Source: Parus major
Taxonomy: Eukaryota > Chordata > Aves > Passeriformes > Paridae
Direction of reading: 5' to 3'
Assembly: GCF_001522545.3 (NCBI RefSeq)
Contig: NC_031770.1
Location: 95,305,779 to 95,369,778 of the forward strand
Length of the DNA stretch: 64,000 nucleotides
Below are positions 1 through 14,882 of the stretch, in pieces. Under the pieces are notes generated by a model. It made no database searches. It saw nothing but the letters and a program-made list of their open reading frames with translations, and was not told where the DNA came from. Numbering within the stretch: position 1 is the stretch's first letter; each line of letters opens with the position of its first letter. A program made the translations under genes and the position numbers.

Positions 1-2578
1 CACCTGCCAAAGACTGAATATGCATATTAAAGTTATGCATTTCACTAATGTACCAAGTTGCAATGTCAATTTGCAAGCTGTCTGACTGATGGTTTATCTT
101 CTTTGATGGACCTAAGGTACATCAATATGCAGAATGAGTCATCTAAGGAGAGGAAAAAGCAGCCAGAGGACAGAACTGAGCTACTGTCCAGCTCCAAATA
201 CACTGAACTACCACAAGGTCACGAAAGCCTGCTAGGGAAGAGAAGGCTCCAGAGCAGCTGAACAGGCAGGACATTTCACAGGCAGGACAGTTTTCTTCAT
301 TCCAGTACTGAAAAAGGTGATAATGAGTAGTCCCTCTGGCAGAAGCTTCCTTTGGTAGCCTCTGACACCTTATTAACCTGCATTGCCCTGATCCTGGAAG
401 ACCACAGGATGTTGGAGGGGGATATCTGGAATGCTATGTCACAAATGCCCTGTTTTCCTCAAGAAGAAGGAATTTGCTAAATCTGTAAGGCTAGCTGTGA
501 GCTAAAATGGCACTGGGAGGTTGAGTTGAGAAGTACTGTGAAGTCACTTGTAATAGAGGGAGATTCATGCTTCAGTTGGCCACATCTTTTTCAAATCTCA
601 CCCTCCAAAGTCATCAGCTTGACTGGGTAGCCCGAAAGGTTTTTCATTCAACAGAATAATTGGCACAAACACTGTGCTGTGTAAGCTAGTCTCACAATAA
701 CATAAATCCAATCCACTGAACTTTTCAAATTACATACTTTAAAAAAAAACAAATTTCCCAACAATAAACACTAGTTCCTTAAGTAACAGGTGACACAGAT
801 TGAAGATATTCATATATAGAGGAAAAAAATCCCCAAGTATTGGAAATATAACTGAAACCCAGTCCAATGGATTGTAAGATTAAGACAATGAAATTCAAGT
901 TTACTAGTGACACAGAACACCACTGTGTCTACATCCACCTTTCAGCAGATAATGTGGAATTTAAGAACTACAGCACACAAACCCAAACAGGATACTGCAG
1001 GTCATCCACTCCTTTCAAGTAGCAACTATCACCAGAAAAACAGATAAAATCTTTCTTTGATGGCTGTCCATGTTGTGGAGTATTGGGCAAAAATATTCTT
1101 ATATTGAATGTCATTCTGGTAAACAGTTTACACTTAGATTTTTAAAGAAGCACACAATTTGTTTAGTGAGCATATGCAGCAGCAACAGAGATAATCCAAT
1201 ACTGAGTTCCACTGACAAAACAGTTAAAAATTGACTTTAACATTTAGTGGCTGGTTTGAAAAATAGCTATTATGTCGTGTTTATTTCCTTCAGGCAGCAT
1301 GTGGTACAGAAAATACTGAAGAATACAGCAAGAACTTGTAAAAGGTAATGTTTCAGTCATGACTATGATTGTGATATTTAAATAACAATTATGGTTATTA
1401 ATAATATTAAAATTGTTTCGAAAGGACTGATGGAAGGCCACAAATACATTTTATATAAATATATATAAATATATAAATAATGAGAATGTAAATGTGATAG
1501 TAGAATCTACTATTTTCTAAAAGATACAGGGCTTTCCAAAATGTTGTTAACTATTGATAAATCTCCTGGAAATATAAGGTGATTTGTACATGATTACAAA
1601 TATATAAAAATTGGTTTCATTGTTAGAAGTCTACAAATTTTTTAAAAAAATTGGGAAGGCGGTGCTTATATGACTTCTATGATATCTAAATAGATAATTC
1701 AAAAATAGAGACTATCAACAAAAAAAAATAGATGCTAAAAGATAAAACTATTTCTGTCAACAAGTTCCATGGTAACTAGGTCTTCCCAATTGAATCACTA
1801 ACCTTTTCTGACAGATATGAGTTTAGTAATACCATTTCTGTTAATAAAACACTTAGATTAAAAAAAAAAATAAAATTTCTTAGTACTATATGACATCTTG
1901 ATTTTAAAATCTTACTGTTTTAAAAGTGACAGTATACACAAGTAGCAACATCTTTACCTGTACTGAGGGTCTCAAAAACTTGCTTCACCAGCACATGTAA
2001 AAATGAAGTGACTGGCAAAACATCAATGAACTGGACAACTAAACAGTGAGGTTCTTCAAAGATCATTTTTGGTCTAATTCTCATCAATATTTTTAATCAA
2101 TGATTTAAGGAAATTTTGGATGAATGAGAATAGAAAATATCTGGTAGTTAAATACATTAGTTGACAGAGATTCATGGAGTGGTAAGTAATGAGGGAGCTG
2201 CTTACTGCTACAAACAATCTGCATCACTTGCTTAAGCGGACACAATTAATGAAAATGTTTTAAATAGATCTCAACACAAGCATACAAAATTCCTCTGTGA
2301 AGAAACAACACAGGTTACAGTTAATGGCCAGGATTTTTTCAGTTCACTCTTTTTACTGAGGAGAAGACAGAAAGGATCTGGTTTTACAGGATGAGTTTTT
2401 TTCTCATTTTAAAAATCAAGCTGTTTGCAAAGAGATTACATTTAGACAAACAAGGACAAAACTATCCTCAGTGACTTAAATCTGAAGGGACAAGAAGAAG
2501 AATAACTTAATAGTACCTGTTCTACAGGGAAGTCTCCTGAGCTTCCCATTTTCCCTGAGTCTGGTAATGTTCTGGATA
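1..2578. other. Intergenic, nothing recognised
   Basis: AT-rich sequence without recognisable exons or repeats. The only open frames (about 65 codons) have no domain or codon signature. Confidence 0.7.
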
Positions 2579-2579
2579 C

Positions 2580-2596
2580 TTTTTTTTTTTTTTTTG
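2580..2596. repeat. Poly(T) run, 17 nt
   Basis: An uninterrupted T run, ending at GGTGTGGG. It could be the poly(A) tail of an old minus-strand insertion, but no element body was recognised beside it. Confidence 0.8.
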
Positions 2597-2862
2597 GTGT
2601 GGGAGGTAAATGGGCATTTTTCTCCTAAAACTTTGGTCACCTATTCCTGTGTTTTTGTCAGCCACAGAAGAGCCAAGAGATGTTCAGCTGAGAATACAAC
2701 TCTGCCCATACTTCCTGTTCATGTGCTCCAACCAGCCAGTGCTCAGCCTGAGACCTAAGTTCAGAGCATTTCAAGGTGAGTGCACAAGAGCCCATCACCA
2801 CCAAAAGCACATCACAGCAAGGACAGGATGAACAATGTGGAAGCCCAACACAAAAGCTCAGT

Positions 2863-2952
2863 CACAGAGTCATACAACTGCTTTAGTTGGAAGGAACATT
2901 AAAGACCATACAGTTCAAACTCCCCTGGGCAGGGACACTCAATGTCAAAGGC
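2863..2952 (-). mobile_element. CR1 LINE 3'-end fragment
   Basis: On the plus strand it reads cacagagtcat... then TTGGAAGGAACATTAAAGACCAT and a CCCCTGGGCAGGGACAC block. This is the reverse complement of the avian CR1 3' end, so the element points to the minus strand. It is a short, 5'-truncated copy of the commonest avian retrotransposon, with moderate divergence. Confidence 0.85.
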
Positions 2953-5900
2953 AAAAAAAGCAAACCCTGCAGTGCTTAGGTCTGGACACCTGAAGTACCA
3001 AGTGATGGGAAATAATACACTTGAAATTTCACTTTACTGTATTGTCTAGTTAATTGCAAAGGCATAAAATAATCATCTTGTGCTTGATGGCATCAATACT
3101 ACTCTTACAAAAACATTTGTAAAACAGAGAAGTTTACTCTACAAGACTTGAAAAAGTGGCTTTCTATATTTTAATGAGAAATTCACATTCTAAGTCAGTT
3201 TACAAGGTCCCTAAACTTGGCAAACATAAAAGCAGTAGTATTAACTGCAATAGTATTTGGCAATTTCTGTAAGTTCTCAACAGTTTGAAATCTTCAAATG
3301 AGTAAGAAATAGATAGAAAGCATACAACATAACAAAGTTCACAAATACAATTACTGGAAGGCATGTCTACAGTATGAGTGGATAGGGCTTAAGCATCTAA
3401 GCAAGTGCCTGACCATGCTCATTTATTTACCTTGCACAGGAACAGCCAGGTGAACTAACCTTGGTCCAAAAGTGTTAGTGCAGCACTTCTCTTCAGCAAA
3501 TAAACCTCCTCAGGCAGAGCTTGGTACTCAGGTGCAGAGCCCACTTCCATGCCTATTTCACTTCCGTCCCTGGTACTGTCTCAGATGTTACCCGGGGTGT
3601 CTCTGCACTGCAGGAGATTTATTGACTTGATCAAGAGGTGGTGTGACTTACACTATAAAGCACTGACTGTGAAGGAGAAGGATGTCATTCTAGTCCTCAA
3701 CCTAAAACCTAATGTGTTTTCCCATCTTTTTGTGAGCATTGCAAGGAAAGCAGAGCTGTGCCACACCCAATTAACATAATCCACGGGGAAACAAAACACA
3801 TGCACTGATGGAAGCAGCCATTATTAGCTACATCTGAAACATTCTTCCTTTTGAATTAAAGACAATGTCCAGTTTCATTCCTATATTTAAGTATTTCTTT
3901 ATTTGCCTCAAAAAAACAAACAAAAAATACCCCAGCAGATGTGAGAAGGTCGAAGCAATGTGGAAAAATCTAGTAATTAGTTTGTTATAAGAACAAAGTT
4001 AATCAAATAAGTGTGTTATTCTACAAATTTCTCTTCTCTGGATGAGAATCAGTGCAGAAATATTCATGCCCTTGAGTCAGCGGAAGCTTTCTCCACCAAC
4101 AACAGTGGGACCAAGGTTTAACTCAGAATGTCTGTTAATCACATGGACAGAGTAAGATTTATCGTGTCTTTCATTTCTTACTTTTTAAGACTTTGGGATT
4201 AGTTTTCAGGGAAGACACTCAATTTAGGGGACTGTTACTTAGCAACCATAATCTGTTTTAAAACAAAGCTGCAGCCTGTGCTTTTTTTTCAGCAAGGAAA
4301 TAATAGATCTCTGTCCTTATGTGCTTCTTACCAAATTAATAGCTAAGCAAACACCTAGACTGAACAAAGTGTAAAAGAAGCATCCTTACATTGTTTGACC
4401 CTTTCCTTATTTTTGCAAACATGGCAAAGAAAGTCTCAGTTCTTAAAAAAATCTCCAACAAAATTATCTGAAAAAAATGTCCTCCAGACACTGGAAACTG
4501 GCTGATACAGAGGAGGCATGCCCATGGATGTGGGAAATATGGTTTTGAAAAAAGATGGGAAAAATAGGTACCTGGTGGGCTTTGTTCTCTGCAATAAAAA
4601 TGCAGAAGATAGCAAGAAAAAACAGGGAATTTTTAGTACCTAACTCTCAAAATCAAATATCAGAACAACTTTCTTTCTCTACCCATCTAAGACTCAAGCA
4701 GAGACCCCAGAAAGCTGCCAAGCATACTGGAGCTAAGCTGGCCTCAGTTGTATACTCTGAAAGATTTTGGTGCTCCTTGTCATCGTACATAAAATCCTGA
4801 GCTACCCAAAGGCTTCAAGAAAAGGACAAGGCAACAACATATGGCCTAAACAGACTGTTCATGTCTTTTCCTAAACAAGGCACAGCTTCACCTTAGACTG
4901 ACCTTGCAATTACAGGCTATGGGGAACAGTTAGGCACTTGAAAACAGCACAACAAATGGCACAGACAGGGAAAGACTCAGAAATACTGAATGCAGAGAGC
5001 CCTCGATAGGTAAGCTGTGAATTCTGGTTGCAGTGTCTGAGACAACCCTGCTCCACTCAGACCACTTGCTATCGGAATCTTAAAATGCAGCCTGGAAGCA
5101 GAAGAATCCTTTACACTACCCCTTCCTTTGCAGATGAAACAATGATAAAAGTTCCTCCAGAGATGAGATTCTGGCAATTTGAGGACATGATTCTGAAAAA
5201 AATAACTCTCCAAAGTGATAAATTTAAATAACTGCAAAGTAAGCAAAGTGGGTTTATATCCCAGCTTCCTCCAGCAGCAAGAACAGAATTTGAACAGTTT
5301 TTCCAGAGCAATTATTGAGTAGCTAAGGAAAAATTGCAATGCCACCTCAAATAACTCATGTCTATATGACTCAGTTCAGGAATATTAATAAAATCCACAC
5401 ATCCAGATCCTGAACTGATTAGAGTTTAGGAGATATGGGATTCTGAGCAATAACTTCCCAAATTTACCATAACTATTCTGCACCTAGTGTCATTCATGTG
5501 GGGCAAAAATAACTTGTCAACTCTTGACAAACCCCTAAATCTTAGAAATATGCTATTTTAAACTGTGAATTTGTTTTGGCTTTCTTAACTAGTCTTGAGC
5601 ACAAAAACTTAGAGATAAGAATGTCCTTGTATCACTCCTAGACTAGGAATTGGAGTTGATGTATGATTTCTTTTAAAAGTACAAACATTAAGATACATCT
5701 GATGTGCATCAAAAATAAACATAATGATTATTTGCAAATATGCCAAAATCCAAATTAATCTTGTAATGTAGTGGAAAAAAAATATATACACTGACCAATT
5801 TACAGGACTACAATCACCAACAAATATGACAAGTAATTAGCATTTCTTACCAGAAAACCAATACCCTTCTTTTACCCCCTCTAAATCAGAACTGGCTTTA

Positions 5901-8574
5901 CATCAAGTGCTAGAGCTTAGGAAAGCTAAAATATGTTTTCCTCTGTCTTATCCTTGTGTTTCACTGTGAAGGGGTTATTTCTCTCAGGAACACAGTAACA
6001 GCTGCTGGCTCTTTCCTCCATGATTTCACATGACACATTTCTCACTGGAGCTCTCAGCAATTTATTCTTATTGCCTTACTGCTTTAAGGTTTTTTTTCAG
6101 CAAGTTCAGTGTTGTATACATAAAAATTAGATATGAGGAGTGAGGGAAAAATCTCTTTAATGCAACAGATTGCATGAAATGCCTCTACGACCAAAGATGC
6201 TACTACAGCCATAGCTGAATTTTGGGTGCAGGGGGAGCATTTATTTTATTTCATTTTTTTAAAGGTGCAATATGTGCTAGACAATGTTCATGTTTTAAAA
6301 CTGCCATTCAGTCTCCCATCTCCATCAGATCAGGTCAAGAATCTTGGATAAGTTACCTCAATGAGACAGGAAAGAGGTCACCCCAAGGGGGAAAGAAAGC
6401 CCATAAGAAAGATTGCTACACAACCACACTGCTGTGTCAGAGCACACAGCTGCTAACAGAGCCCATTAGCCAGGGTTTGCTCATATTAGTACAGCTAAAA
6501 ACCATGAGGATAAAATTCAGTTCATGACACATCACCCTGATTCAACTTTCACAAGTCTTTGACTATAAAAAAAAAAAAAAAGGGTTCACATTTTTATATC
6601 CTAAAATTAACATTACATCAATTAATTACAGTTTGAACTTTGAGGACTCTGAGCTGTTGCAGCCAAAGACAAGAAGGGAACCCCCAAGAGGCCACTCAAC
6701 CCTTACTTGTTCATTCAGAACATAAACACTAAATCTCATTGATCTTCTGATCAGTACAAATTATTGGTAAGCTCTGCATTAAACCAAGCTGTTGTAAATT
6801 GGAACTGACAATATTATCACTGAAAGAAATGCATGAACTCTGTGTTTGCCAAAGTGTGACCTCCTGGACAAGTGGTGTAGCACTGTAGCACTGCAAGGAT
6901 GAAAATTTTTAATCCAACTACCACTCCCATGCAAATTATTTCAATCACACAATTAACTTTACTAAATAACATTTTTTCACACTAAACATGTGCTGTGATG
7001 TAAAAATTAAATAACCCAAAAGGATATCAGTGCAACATTCCCAATCTCAGGCTCACAAGACTCACCTGCATCAGAACATTAATGCCCTTCCAGCCAGTCT
7101 CCTTCAGTGAAACCATCCTCTACAGGATGGTAGCTGTAGCTCGCACATTAGCTTGCATGCCAGAAGGATGAAAATTTGAAAGAACAAACACAGAAATTAA
7201 ATGTGAGTGTTAAGACCAGAGAAGAAACCCTATTAACAAAGTGAGTGACAAGAATTTTTATATTACAGGAAGCAAAGAGATTACAGAACGGGCAACTGAT
7301 TTGAGAAGCTGGCATGATTGCTAGGTTTGCTAACCAACCATATATGAACATCTTCCTCTGGTTTTGTCATTTTGTTGGGGCTTTTTTTGTGTACTTGGAG
7401 ATTACACATACACCTTACACACACCTTAGCCAGGGTGCTGTGTCACCACCTCAATGGTAAAGAATTACTTAAGAAAGTCAAGAGAGAAAGAAGACAGAAA
7501 GAAAGAGTTAATTAATCCTTCAAAAGTTTTTTGTTTATATGGACCAAGAGTGATATTCAACATGAGGCAAATAACATGGTTAAAATTATAAATAAGGAAA
7601 ATTGCTTTGACAACCAAAGTTTTTATGGAAATGTGGGAACTGGCATACCATATCTGAAAGGCAGGCCTGTACCTGGGAAGAAACCAGGGACACCTAGAGG
7701 TGTTTCAATTGTAGAAATTTGATGGTTTTATACATTATTTTCCTCTTAAAACAGTTAATAGGAATAATGTGGTATATTCACATACAAACATATTAATTTA
7801 ATTAGTGACATGTTTATGTTACATTATCTTATAATCAAAATAGTTCACTTGAGTTTGAAAAGTCAGAAGAAATCCTCTTGACAAGCAACCTCAAGATACA
7901 CCTACAGATGAACTGAAGAATTTTGCCTTTGGTTTTTAATTAAAGGATAGAGCCAGTAAGCACTTTTAGAGTTTGAAAGATTGGCACAAAAGTCCCAAGT
8001 TATTTTAGGTTCCTGTGTTACAAAGTAGATTTGGGAACCTTGTTCTGGGCACACCTCCCTCCCTCCTTGAAGGATACCCTGAGCAGAGCCTACCTGGAAT
8101 CCTAAATGACACCCAGTGGTACTTGTGCAAAAATTATTGATCTCTTTGGGCCACAAACAGAGCAGTCAGAAAACAGGGCATGACTGCAGGCACAAAGTAG
8201 GAGGCAAGGTTTTGTCTTCTGGCTCCTGCTGCTTTGGGTTAGAATAAAAATCTACCTGGTTTAATAATCTATTTCCTGCTATGTTCAGTAGGCCATAATT
8301 AAAGGAGAATATAAGAAATGGGTGAGAATAAAGTGATCCTTCCCAGCCATATAGTGTTGATTGCCCCAGGTTAGAAGGGCAAGGGCATTCTAAGCCAAAG
8401 GTTGCAACAGTGGCAACTTTTAACAACTGAAGTACTCTTCATGAATTCTTCATTAATTCCATTATTTTGTCTCTCAGACCATAATATATAACCAAGTTTC
8501 ACAATTTCATATGTGAAGAGTAACATTTTTCTAAATTTGCTTGCCTCTCAATTCTTCAGGTGTGAGTAGTAACT
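2953..8574. other. Intergenic, nothing recognised
   Basis: No gene is supported. The longest open frame (122 codons, minus strand, 4977-5345) overlaps smaller frames on both strands and has no domain features. A 15-A run lies at 6567-6581. Confidence 0.65.
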
Positions 8575-8830
8575 GTTTCCTCCCTTCCATGTTTTTATTG
8601 GACCCTGTTGAGCACAGTAGCAGCTCCTTAACTCTTGATGATCTCTATTACCCTTCTCTAGTTCACCTAACATCTCTTTTGAAGCACAGAGACCAAAGCT
8701 GAGTCTGGAATTCCAGATATGATACAGTGCAAATTTATATTGTGAAGTAATAAGGGTTTTTGTTTTACTCTTCATTCAGAGATTAATATTTCCTAACATC
8801 TGTCTTTTTAACCTTTTCTGAGCAGTAAGC
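8575..8830 (-). mobile_element. Old CR1-type LINE fragment (3' region)
   Basis: The order of blocks (TCTCTTTTGAAGCACAGAGACC, GGAATTCCAGATATG, AGTGCAAATTTATA, then TTCCTAACATCTG and TCTTTTTAACC) follows the antisense of the old amniote CR1/L3-type LINE 3' part, in which a 'proteins accepted as other than the original' age-level divergence is typical. Only the general pattern is recalled, so the exact subfamily is not assigned. The copy is far more diverged than the avian CR1 pieces in this window. Confidence 0.6.
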
Positions 8831-11800
8831 TCAGTTCTTGGGGTGAAGGGGAAGACCAAAATTCCCTTTTCTGTACTCTTTTCCACACCTCCACCCCCTC
8901 TTTATGTTCAGAAAATAGTGCTAGAACAAAAAGAAAAAACAAAAAAACCCAAAAAGTTCTAATAGTCTCTTCATCCTCAAATTCAAAAACTCAGTACTGA
9001 AATAAAAGCCCCCACAGGCAGGAAAGCAAGTAATTCTGATAATTTCTCTTTGTTGAACTAAGGAGCTAATTATGGTGATAGTCAGATATTACCTGATAGA
9101 GCACTTTTCTGTAGTAAAATGAAAACTCAACGTTCAATTTTCTGAGGAAAAAAAAAAGACAGGGGGAGGTGATCCAGCTTCTACATCTGCAGCTACTCCA
9201 TAGCTCATTCAACAAAAGATCCAAGGACAAGATACAGATTCCAACACATTTCCATTGACACCAGATCTAAAAACTTAAGAAAATACTCAGTTTAGATATT
9301 TCCCAAACTGATTTAAAAACAGTAGTTAAAAAAAACCCTCCTCCCCACTGAAATTTTGCACCTCAGTCTTGGGGCTTTGGTTACAAGGACAAGTTTTTAG
9401 AAACACCAAGATTACATCAGACAGCTTGACTGATCCCTTTATGATGCTAACGGGGAAAGTGGAGCCCAAACTAGAGTCGGGCATCTACAGTCAAGAAGCC
9501 ATTTGGAGCACAACATCAACAACATATTGACTCATTCTGGACAAAGCTGCATATATAATATATAATATATATATATATATATTCTCACAGGTCAGTAGAT
9601 GGCACTCTCTATATTTACTATATTCATGTTTTGCACACTTGTCAAAGAAATGCTGCTTCTCCTGGAACTGCAGTCATAGATCACAAGTCCTTAGACAGCT
9701 TCCCTTAGAAGGGAGCTCTGTGCTTTATCTACTTAGTGCAGATTTCAGTTTTCCCATGGCACACAATCTGGTCAAGTTTGTTGATTAGGACCTGTAAACC
9801 CATGGAAACATGAATTGCACATATGGTCTGTACTTTATGCAGTTAATGGACAATATACTCTCTCATCTACAGTGTAATGGGCCTCAAAATTGGACCTTTC
9901 TACAAAGGCCAAAAATGGTTCAGCATTAACAAAGCATCTGCATATGACAGCAAAATGAGGTCCATGTTAAAAACAGAGCCCTCTTGGTTTATCTGGTTGG
10001 GTCACTATCCATTTAGAGTCATATTGACTTCATTTAATTGTATTTCATATTTGTAAAGACAGCAGGGCCATGGGAAGGCAGGCATAATGCCTTTCCTGAG
10101 CACAGAAGGTACATAAAGATCCTTCAAACTAAAACCACTAGATAAGTTTTATTTACAAAAAGAATAATAAACTAGTTGGAAAAGCTAGCAGTTCCACAAG
10201 ACACTACAATCCAAAAATAGCTCAGAAGAGAAAGGGTATCTAGGGCTGAGGGCACCTGGAGAAGGCAGGCAGGTCTGGAATCCCTGTGCATCACTACCCT
10301 GCTGTGCAGAGCACTACTCTCATCTGGTCAGGACTGCAAAGCTTCACACCACGGAAGGAGTCTCACCTGGGGGCACTTGGTTTCTATTAAAGCCCACTTC
10401 ACACAGCAAGCTAAGAGTCATGAATACTGAGCAAGTCTAAATCCTTGTTTATCCTCACAGATCAGATGGGAGCAGAAACAAAGATGAGAATACACGTTTC
10501 TTTTTTATTGTGCACTGTTATAATAAGCGCCACCCCACCAACCCAATGGTATGAACACGTAAGACCAATATAGTCCTTTAATACTCCCTTTTTTGAAAAT
10601 GTTTCTAAACTATAATAATATATTAAATTTGATAAATACAATTACTACCAGCATTTAATTGATTCTTGATTACAATCAATTATATTTCTGAAACAATCAA
10701 GCAACCTACAATTAAAAGTAATTTATTCATTAGCACACCCCTACTAGACAATTACAGAAATGCATTATGTATGTAATTAGATACAAATACAGTTCATTAT
10801 TCCACTTTTTATTCTATTGTTGCAAAGCTACACATGTAGAATCTTACTTTATAACTCTCCTTGCTTTCTATTGACATGGAGATTGCACTTATTTTATTTA
10901 CCCAATTTCAACTTTGAAATCAAAACCTGAAAGAGACTCAATCCCTACAAAAACAGTGATTAAAACTCATTCATTTGTCATATGGGTGAGAAGTAAAGGT
11001 AACAAAATATTTTCTAGGGGAAAATATCCTACTTGAGTTGAAAAAAGCAGCTGTAAATTTTTAGAGGTTTCAAAAATAGAAATTATAATTTCTATGTGGT
11101 AAGGCTCTTATATAAGAATTTGAGGGTAAGCATGAAAGAAGAGTTAGTAAAATATTACTGTGATTAGAGCTGCTTCCGAGACCAAAACCAACTAAAACCA
11201 GTTCAGGATTTGACAGTCATAACCATGAACTAAGGATCTGATTTTCAGATGTTCTAGTTCTCTACATATTTTACAATTACACTTATGGCTACGATTGTCC
11301 AAACTTGCTTAGAAAATGTAATAAAGTCCACAAACCAAACTCCATACCAAAATAATGTAAAAATGTCATAAAATCCACACCAAAACACCACAGCCACACC
11401 TGGTCAGACCAAAGAAGAAAGGAGAGATTTGTGAGAATGGGAAGGGGCACCTCTGGCCTGAGAGAAGAGAAAGGTATACTGGAAGCTCACTGAGCAAGGC
11501 ATGGTGGCCTGTCTGCCAACTGATGAGAGTACTGCAATAATTCCAGAAAGAAAATGCAAAAGACCATGCAGAAGACTTCATAAAAAAAGTCTGCCAGAAC
11601 TGTTGCCATAGGGGTCTGAAGCAATGGCTATTAAGACCTCCCCTTCTGATCCCTCATGTAGGGTGACTGCTACATGAATTTAAACTCCAAGATTCCTAAA
11701 ACAGTGACCAAATTAAAAACCGAAGCGGCAAAAGTCTTCAAATTTCTATGCTTAAGTTGCAGCAACCCTCATTTTTCAACAGCATTACACTTTATTTTCA

Positions 11801-14800
11801 CTTACTTTACAGAAATGTTTTACATATTTATCATTACAATGATAAATATTAAGCAATTAATAATTGCTTGATGTACACACATTGGCATTAAAAAAAAAAA
11901 AAAGAAATATTAGAAGAGTGAGTTACTATCTACTGTTGCTAGTTTCACTTTTCTTCATGAAAGCTATGTAATAAAGCTCCCAGGGTTAATGGAGAAAAAG
12001 TTCTTTTTTTTGGTAGAGCTCCCAGGCAAACTCCTTCTCTCATCTTCTGTAGCCCTGGTGCATTCCTCAAGTGAGCTGACTAAACTTCCACTCTCATTAG
12101 CTGGACAAATGACAGAGCAGAAAGATAAGATATTCAATAACTCCTCGTGCTTGCACTCTTTAAAAGTTAGATACTGGGAATGGCAGGGAGTGACAGGAAA
12201 TAAGTGATTATTGCTCCATCCATAGTGACAGGTAAAGATATAGCACCCTTGTAGTTATCTCAGATGCCATCACAAATGATTGTAATTTTTAAGACACTCT
12301 GATGATGCTAAATCTTCACTCATTCCTTCAAGCCTGGAGGAATAATCTAGAACTTTGGTTATCTGTGTGTTTCTTGTTTTGTTACACAAACCAGTCAACC
12401 ACAGTCAGAAGCAGACACTTGGAGAAAAAAAGCAGCAGAACTTAAGATAAAGAGAATAAATCAATGAGATAAATTATCATCCTAGTTCTTCAGCAGTCTT
12501 GGTGCTGAACAATATGTCCTTGCTTAATCTGACAGTCAACCATGAAAAGTATCATGGCAAAGAGAATCCCACCAGCTGTATTTTTTTTCATAATAACAGA
12601 TGCCCTCTCAGATCCTATGAAATGAATAAGATACCTGAAAACAAATCTTGAAATGAAAAAGAATGGGCCAGCTACATGCCGCAGAATCTGTCCATATATT
12701 ACACCTCTACCAGGCACTGCAACTCCAAAACAATTGAGGTCAGAAAGGCAATCAAGAAAACCCTCAGGCACAACAGAAGCTTTCATGGAGAAACAGCTAT
12801 GTTATAAAGCAATCACTGACCAACTACAAAAACACCAAAAAAATATATTTAAATGATCATACATTCATCCTTGAGCCTTCTGCATTGTATTTGACTGAAA
12901 TGGACAGATGTTATATCGGGTTTATGTTTACATGTGTTCAGCTTTTTTGACCGATTTGTCTCCACACTCTTCAAAAGCTAAAAGCTTGCCACATGCTTAT
13001 CTCTCTGTGGTTTCTCCAAGCAAAGGAAGAAAACTATCTACCTCACTGCAACCTTGATTTAATTCTGATGTTTAGACTGAGAAGGAATTTCTAAGCCCCA
13101 CTGTGGTTCAGTTACACAGCTCCAATGAAATCAAAATACACTAGTCTAGCCTGCAGTCCAATGTTATTCCTCATTACATCTGGCCTCACTTACAAAACAC
13201 TTCAAACATCATCTGCAAAGAAGCACGGCTGCCTTCAAAGTCATTAAGTCTTAAAAATCAGAGGAAAGTTCTTCCAAGCGTGTTTATTTGATCCAAAACA
13301 TTAACATGCTGACAGCTGTTGAGCTGCTTCATTTAGCTGTCACAACAGACCATGGAGCACCATAGTGAAATGGACACTTCTGTGTCTGACATCTGCCACT
13401 CTTCCATTAACTGCTGCTTCACCACAAACATTTTACTGAATAATTGATTTGGCGAGGTGTACGCAACTGAGTGTCTTTTTTTTAATGCATTAAAACATCT
13501 GGGTTTTTGCACTGAAAGGTTCTGCCGAAAGTAATAACATCCAAATAGAAGATTTTTAAACTGCCAGGTTTTGGCTATGACATGAGAAAGATTCCCACAG
13601 AGAGGTAACATGCCTCATCTACTTAGGAAAATATACCTTCTGTACCAGAAGTTGAAAAGCCTTGCTAAAAAGATTAACATTGTAAGCTTTAATAGAAATG
13701 AAAATTCCTAGGAAAGCTTCATCTCTACAGGGCTGTTCTTAAATCCAAAGTATCTGCAACTCAGTGGGAAACATAGTTCAAGTCATATGAAAGCAATTTC
13801 TAATGTTCCAAAGCAGAGGCAGAATACAGTAACCTTAATATCCAGAGGGAAAAAATCATCACAGTAGACAACTTCCCAAAACTTAATCTTGACAAACATA
13901 AAGTTCTCAGGACTCTTATAAGAGTCTGAGAAGTCTGGCTTGAGAATCAACAGTTCTCAAAAACAGAATGAGAGGCAGAAACTCTCCCACTATCAAAAAA
14001 TCCTAATGTCTGGATTTGGAATTGATTGAAGTTAATACAAAAAGTCTCCTTGAACCAACTTTTCCAAAATTGCAAGGTAAGCCATGGAATGCCACTGACA
14101 TTCCCACAAGTAATACCTGTAAACCATAAGACCACACAGCAAGAAACAGACTTTGACTTTCACCTGGAGATGACAAAAGAAGAGTTCTGCGTATTTTCTC
14201 AGCTGTGTAGAAAGCATATTTGTATCCCCAGATTTAGCTGAGTATGTGAAATTAAAGCATTGCCTTTTAAAATAACATTTTACTGAAGGAATACATTCAA
14301 AATATAAGTTCTCTGTTATTTGGCATCTGTCCTATCCAATGGAAGTATTGCTTTTGGCTTTATCCAAATGCCTGCCACTGATCTCCAAGATAACAACCTT
14401 CTTTGGAAACAGAAACTAAATACAGAAAACTTGCATTTTGCACCTTTATACATTTTATATAATTGTTTCAATCCAAAATGAAATTAAAAACAATGAAAAG
14501 CATTCTTTCGTAAGAAAGCAAAACATACTTGGCTGGCAGAGCCTTGAAAGCCATCCCTCAAACACTGCTATACGACACCCCAAGGGTATACCACCTGATT
14601 AGGCTGCTGGAATCATATCCCTTGGGAGTTTGCAATCAGCTCAGATGGTGATTCCTAAATGGGAACTCTGAAGAAGCTGATTTACTGTGGATGGGAAGAA
14701 AAAAGGATGAGAAAATAATGAAGATTGGGATTGCTGACTTGTACATCCCACATGACAAGGTTTCTGGGTCATTTTAGAGATGTTCTACATGCCACTGGAC

Positions 14801-14827
14801 CTAAACAATCTCATCTACCTTTACAGT
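8831..14827. other. Intergenic, no gene recognised
   Basis: AT-rich sequence with an AT microsatellite at 9551-9582. One 98-codon hydrophobic open frame lies on the minus strand at 12490-12786; no family was recognised, and it is treated as unproven. Confidence 0.65.
9551..9582. repeat. (AT)n microsatellite
   Basis: ATATATAATATATAATAT followed by pure AT repeats, about 32 nt in all. Confidence 0.95.
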
Positions 14828-14882
14828 TGGATCTGCTCTGGGAAGGTTAACCTAGATGATCTCTAGCACTTCCTTCTGGGGA
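14828..14882 (+). mobile_element. Possible CR1 3'-end fragment
   Basis: GGGAAGGTTAACCTAGATGATCTCTAGCACTTCCTTCTGG resembles in order the CR1 3' block (TTGGACTAGATGATCTC..AGGTCCCTTCC). The match is short and diverged, and there is no terminal ATTCTRTG repeat. Confidence 0.4.

Noticed and set aside
4977..5345. 122-codon minus-strand open frame
   Set aside because: It has no domain, overlaps two other frames on both strands, lacks splice or promoter context and has composition typical of AT-rich intergenic DNA.
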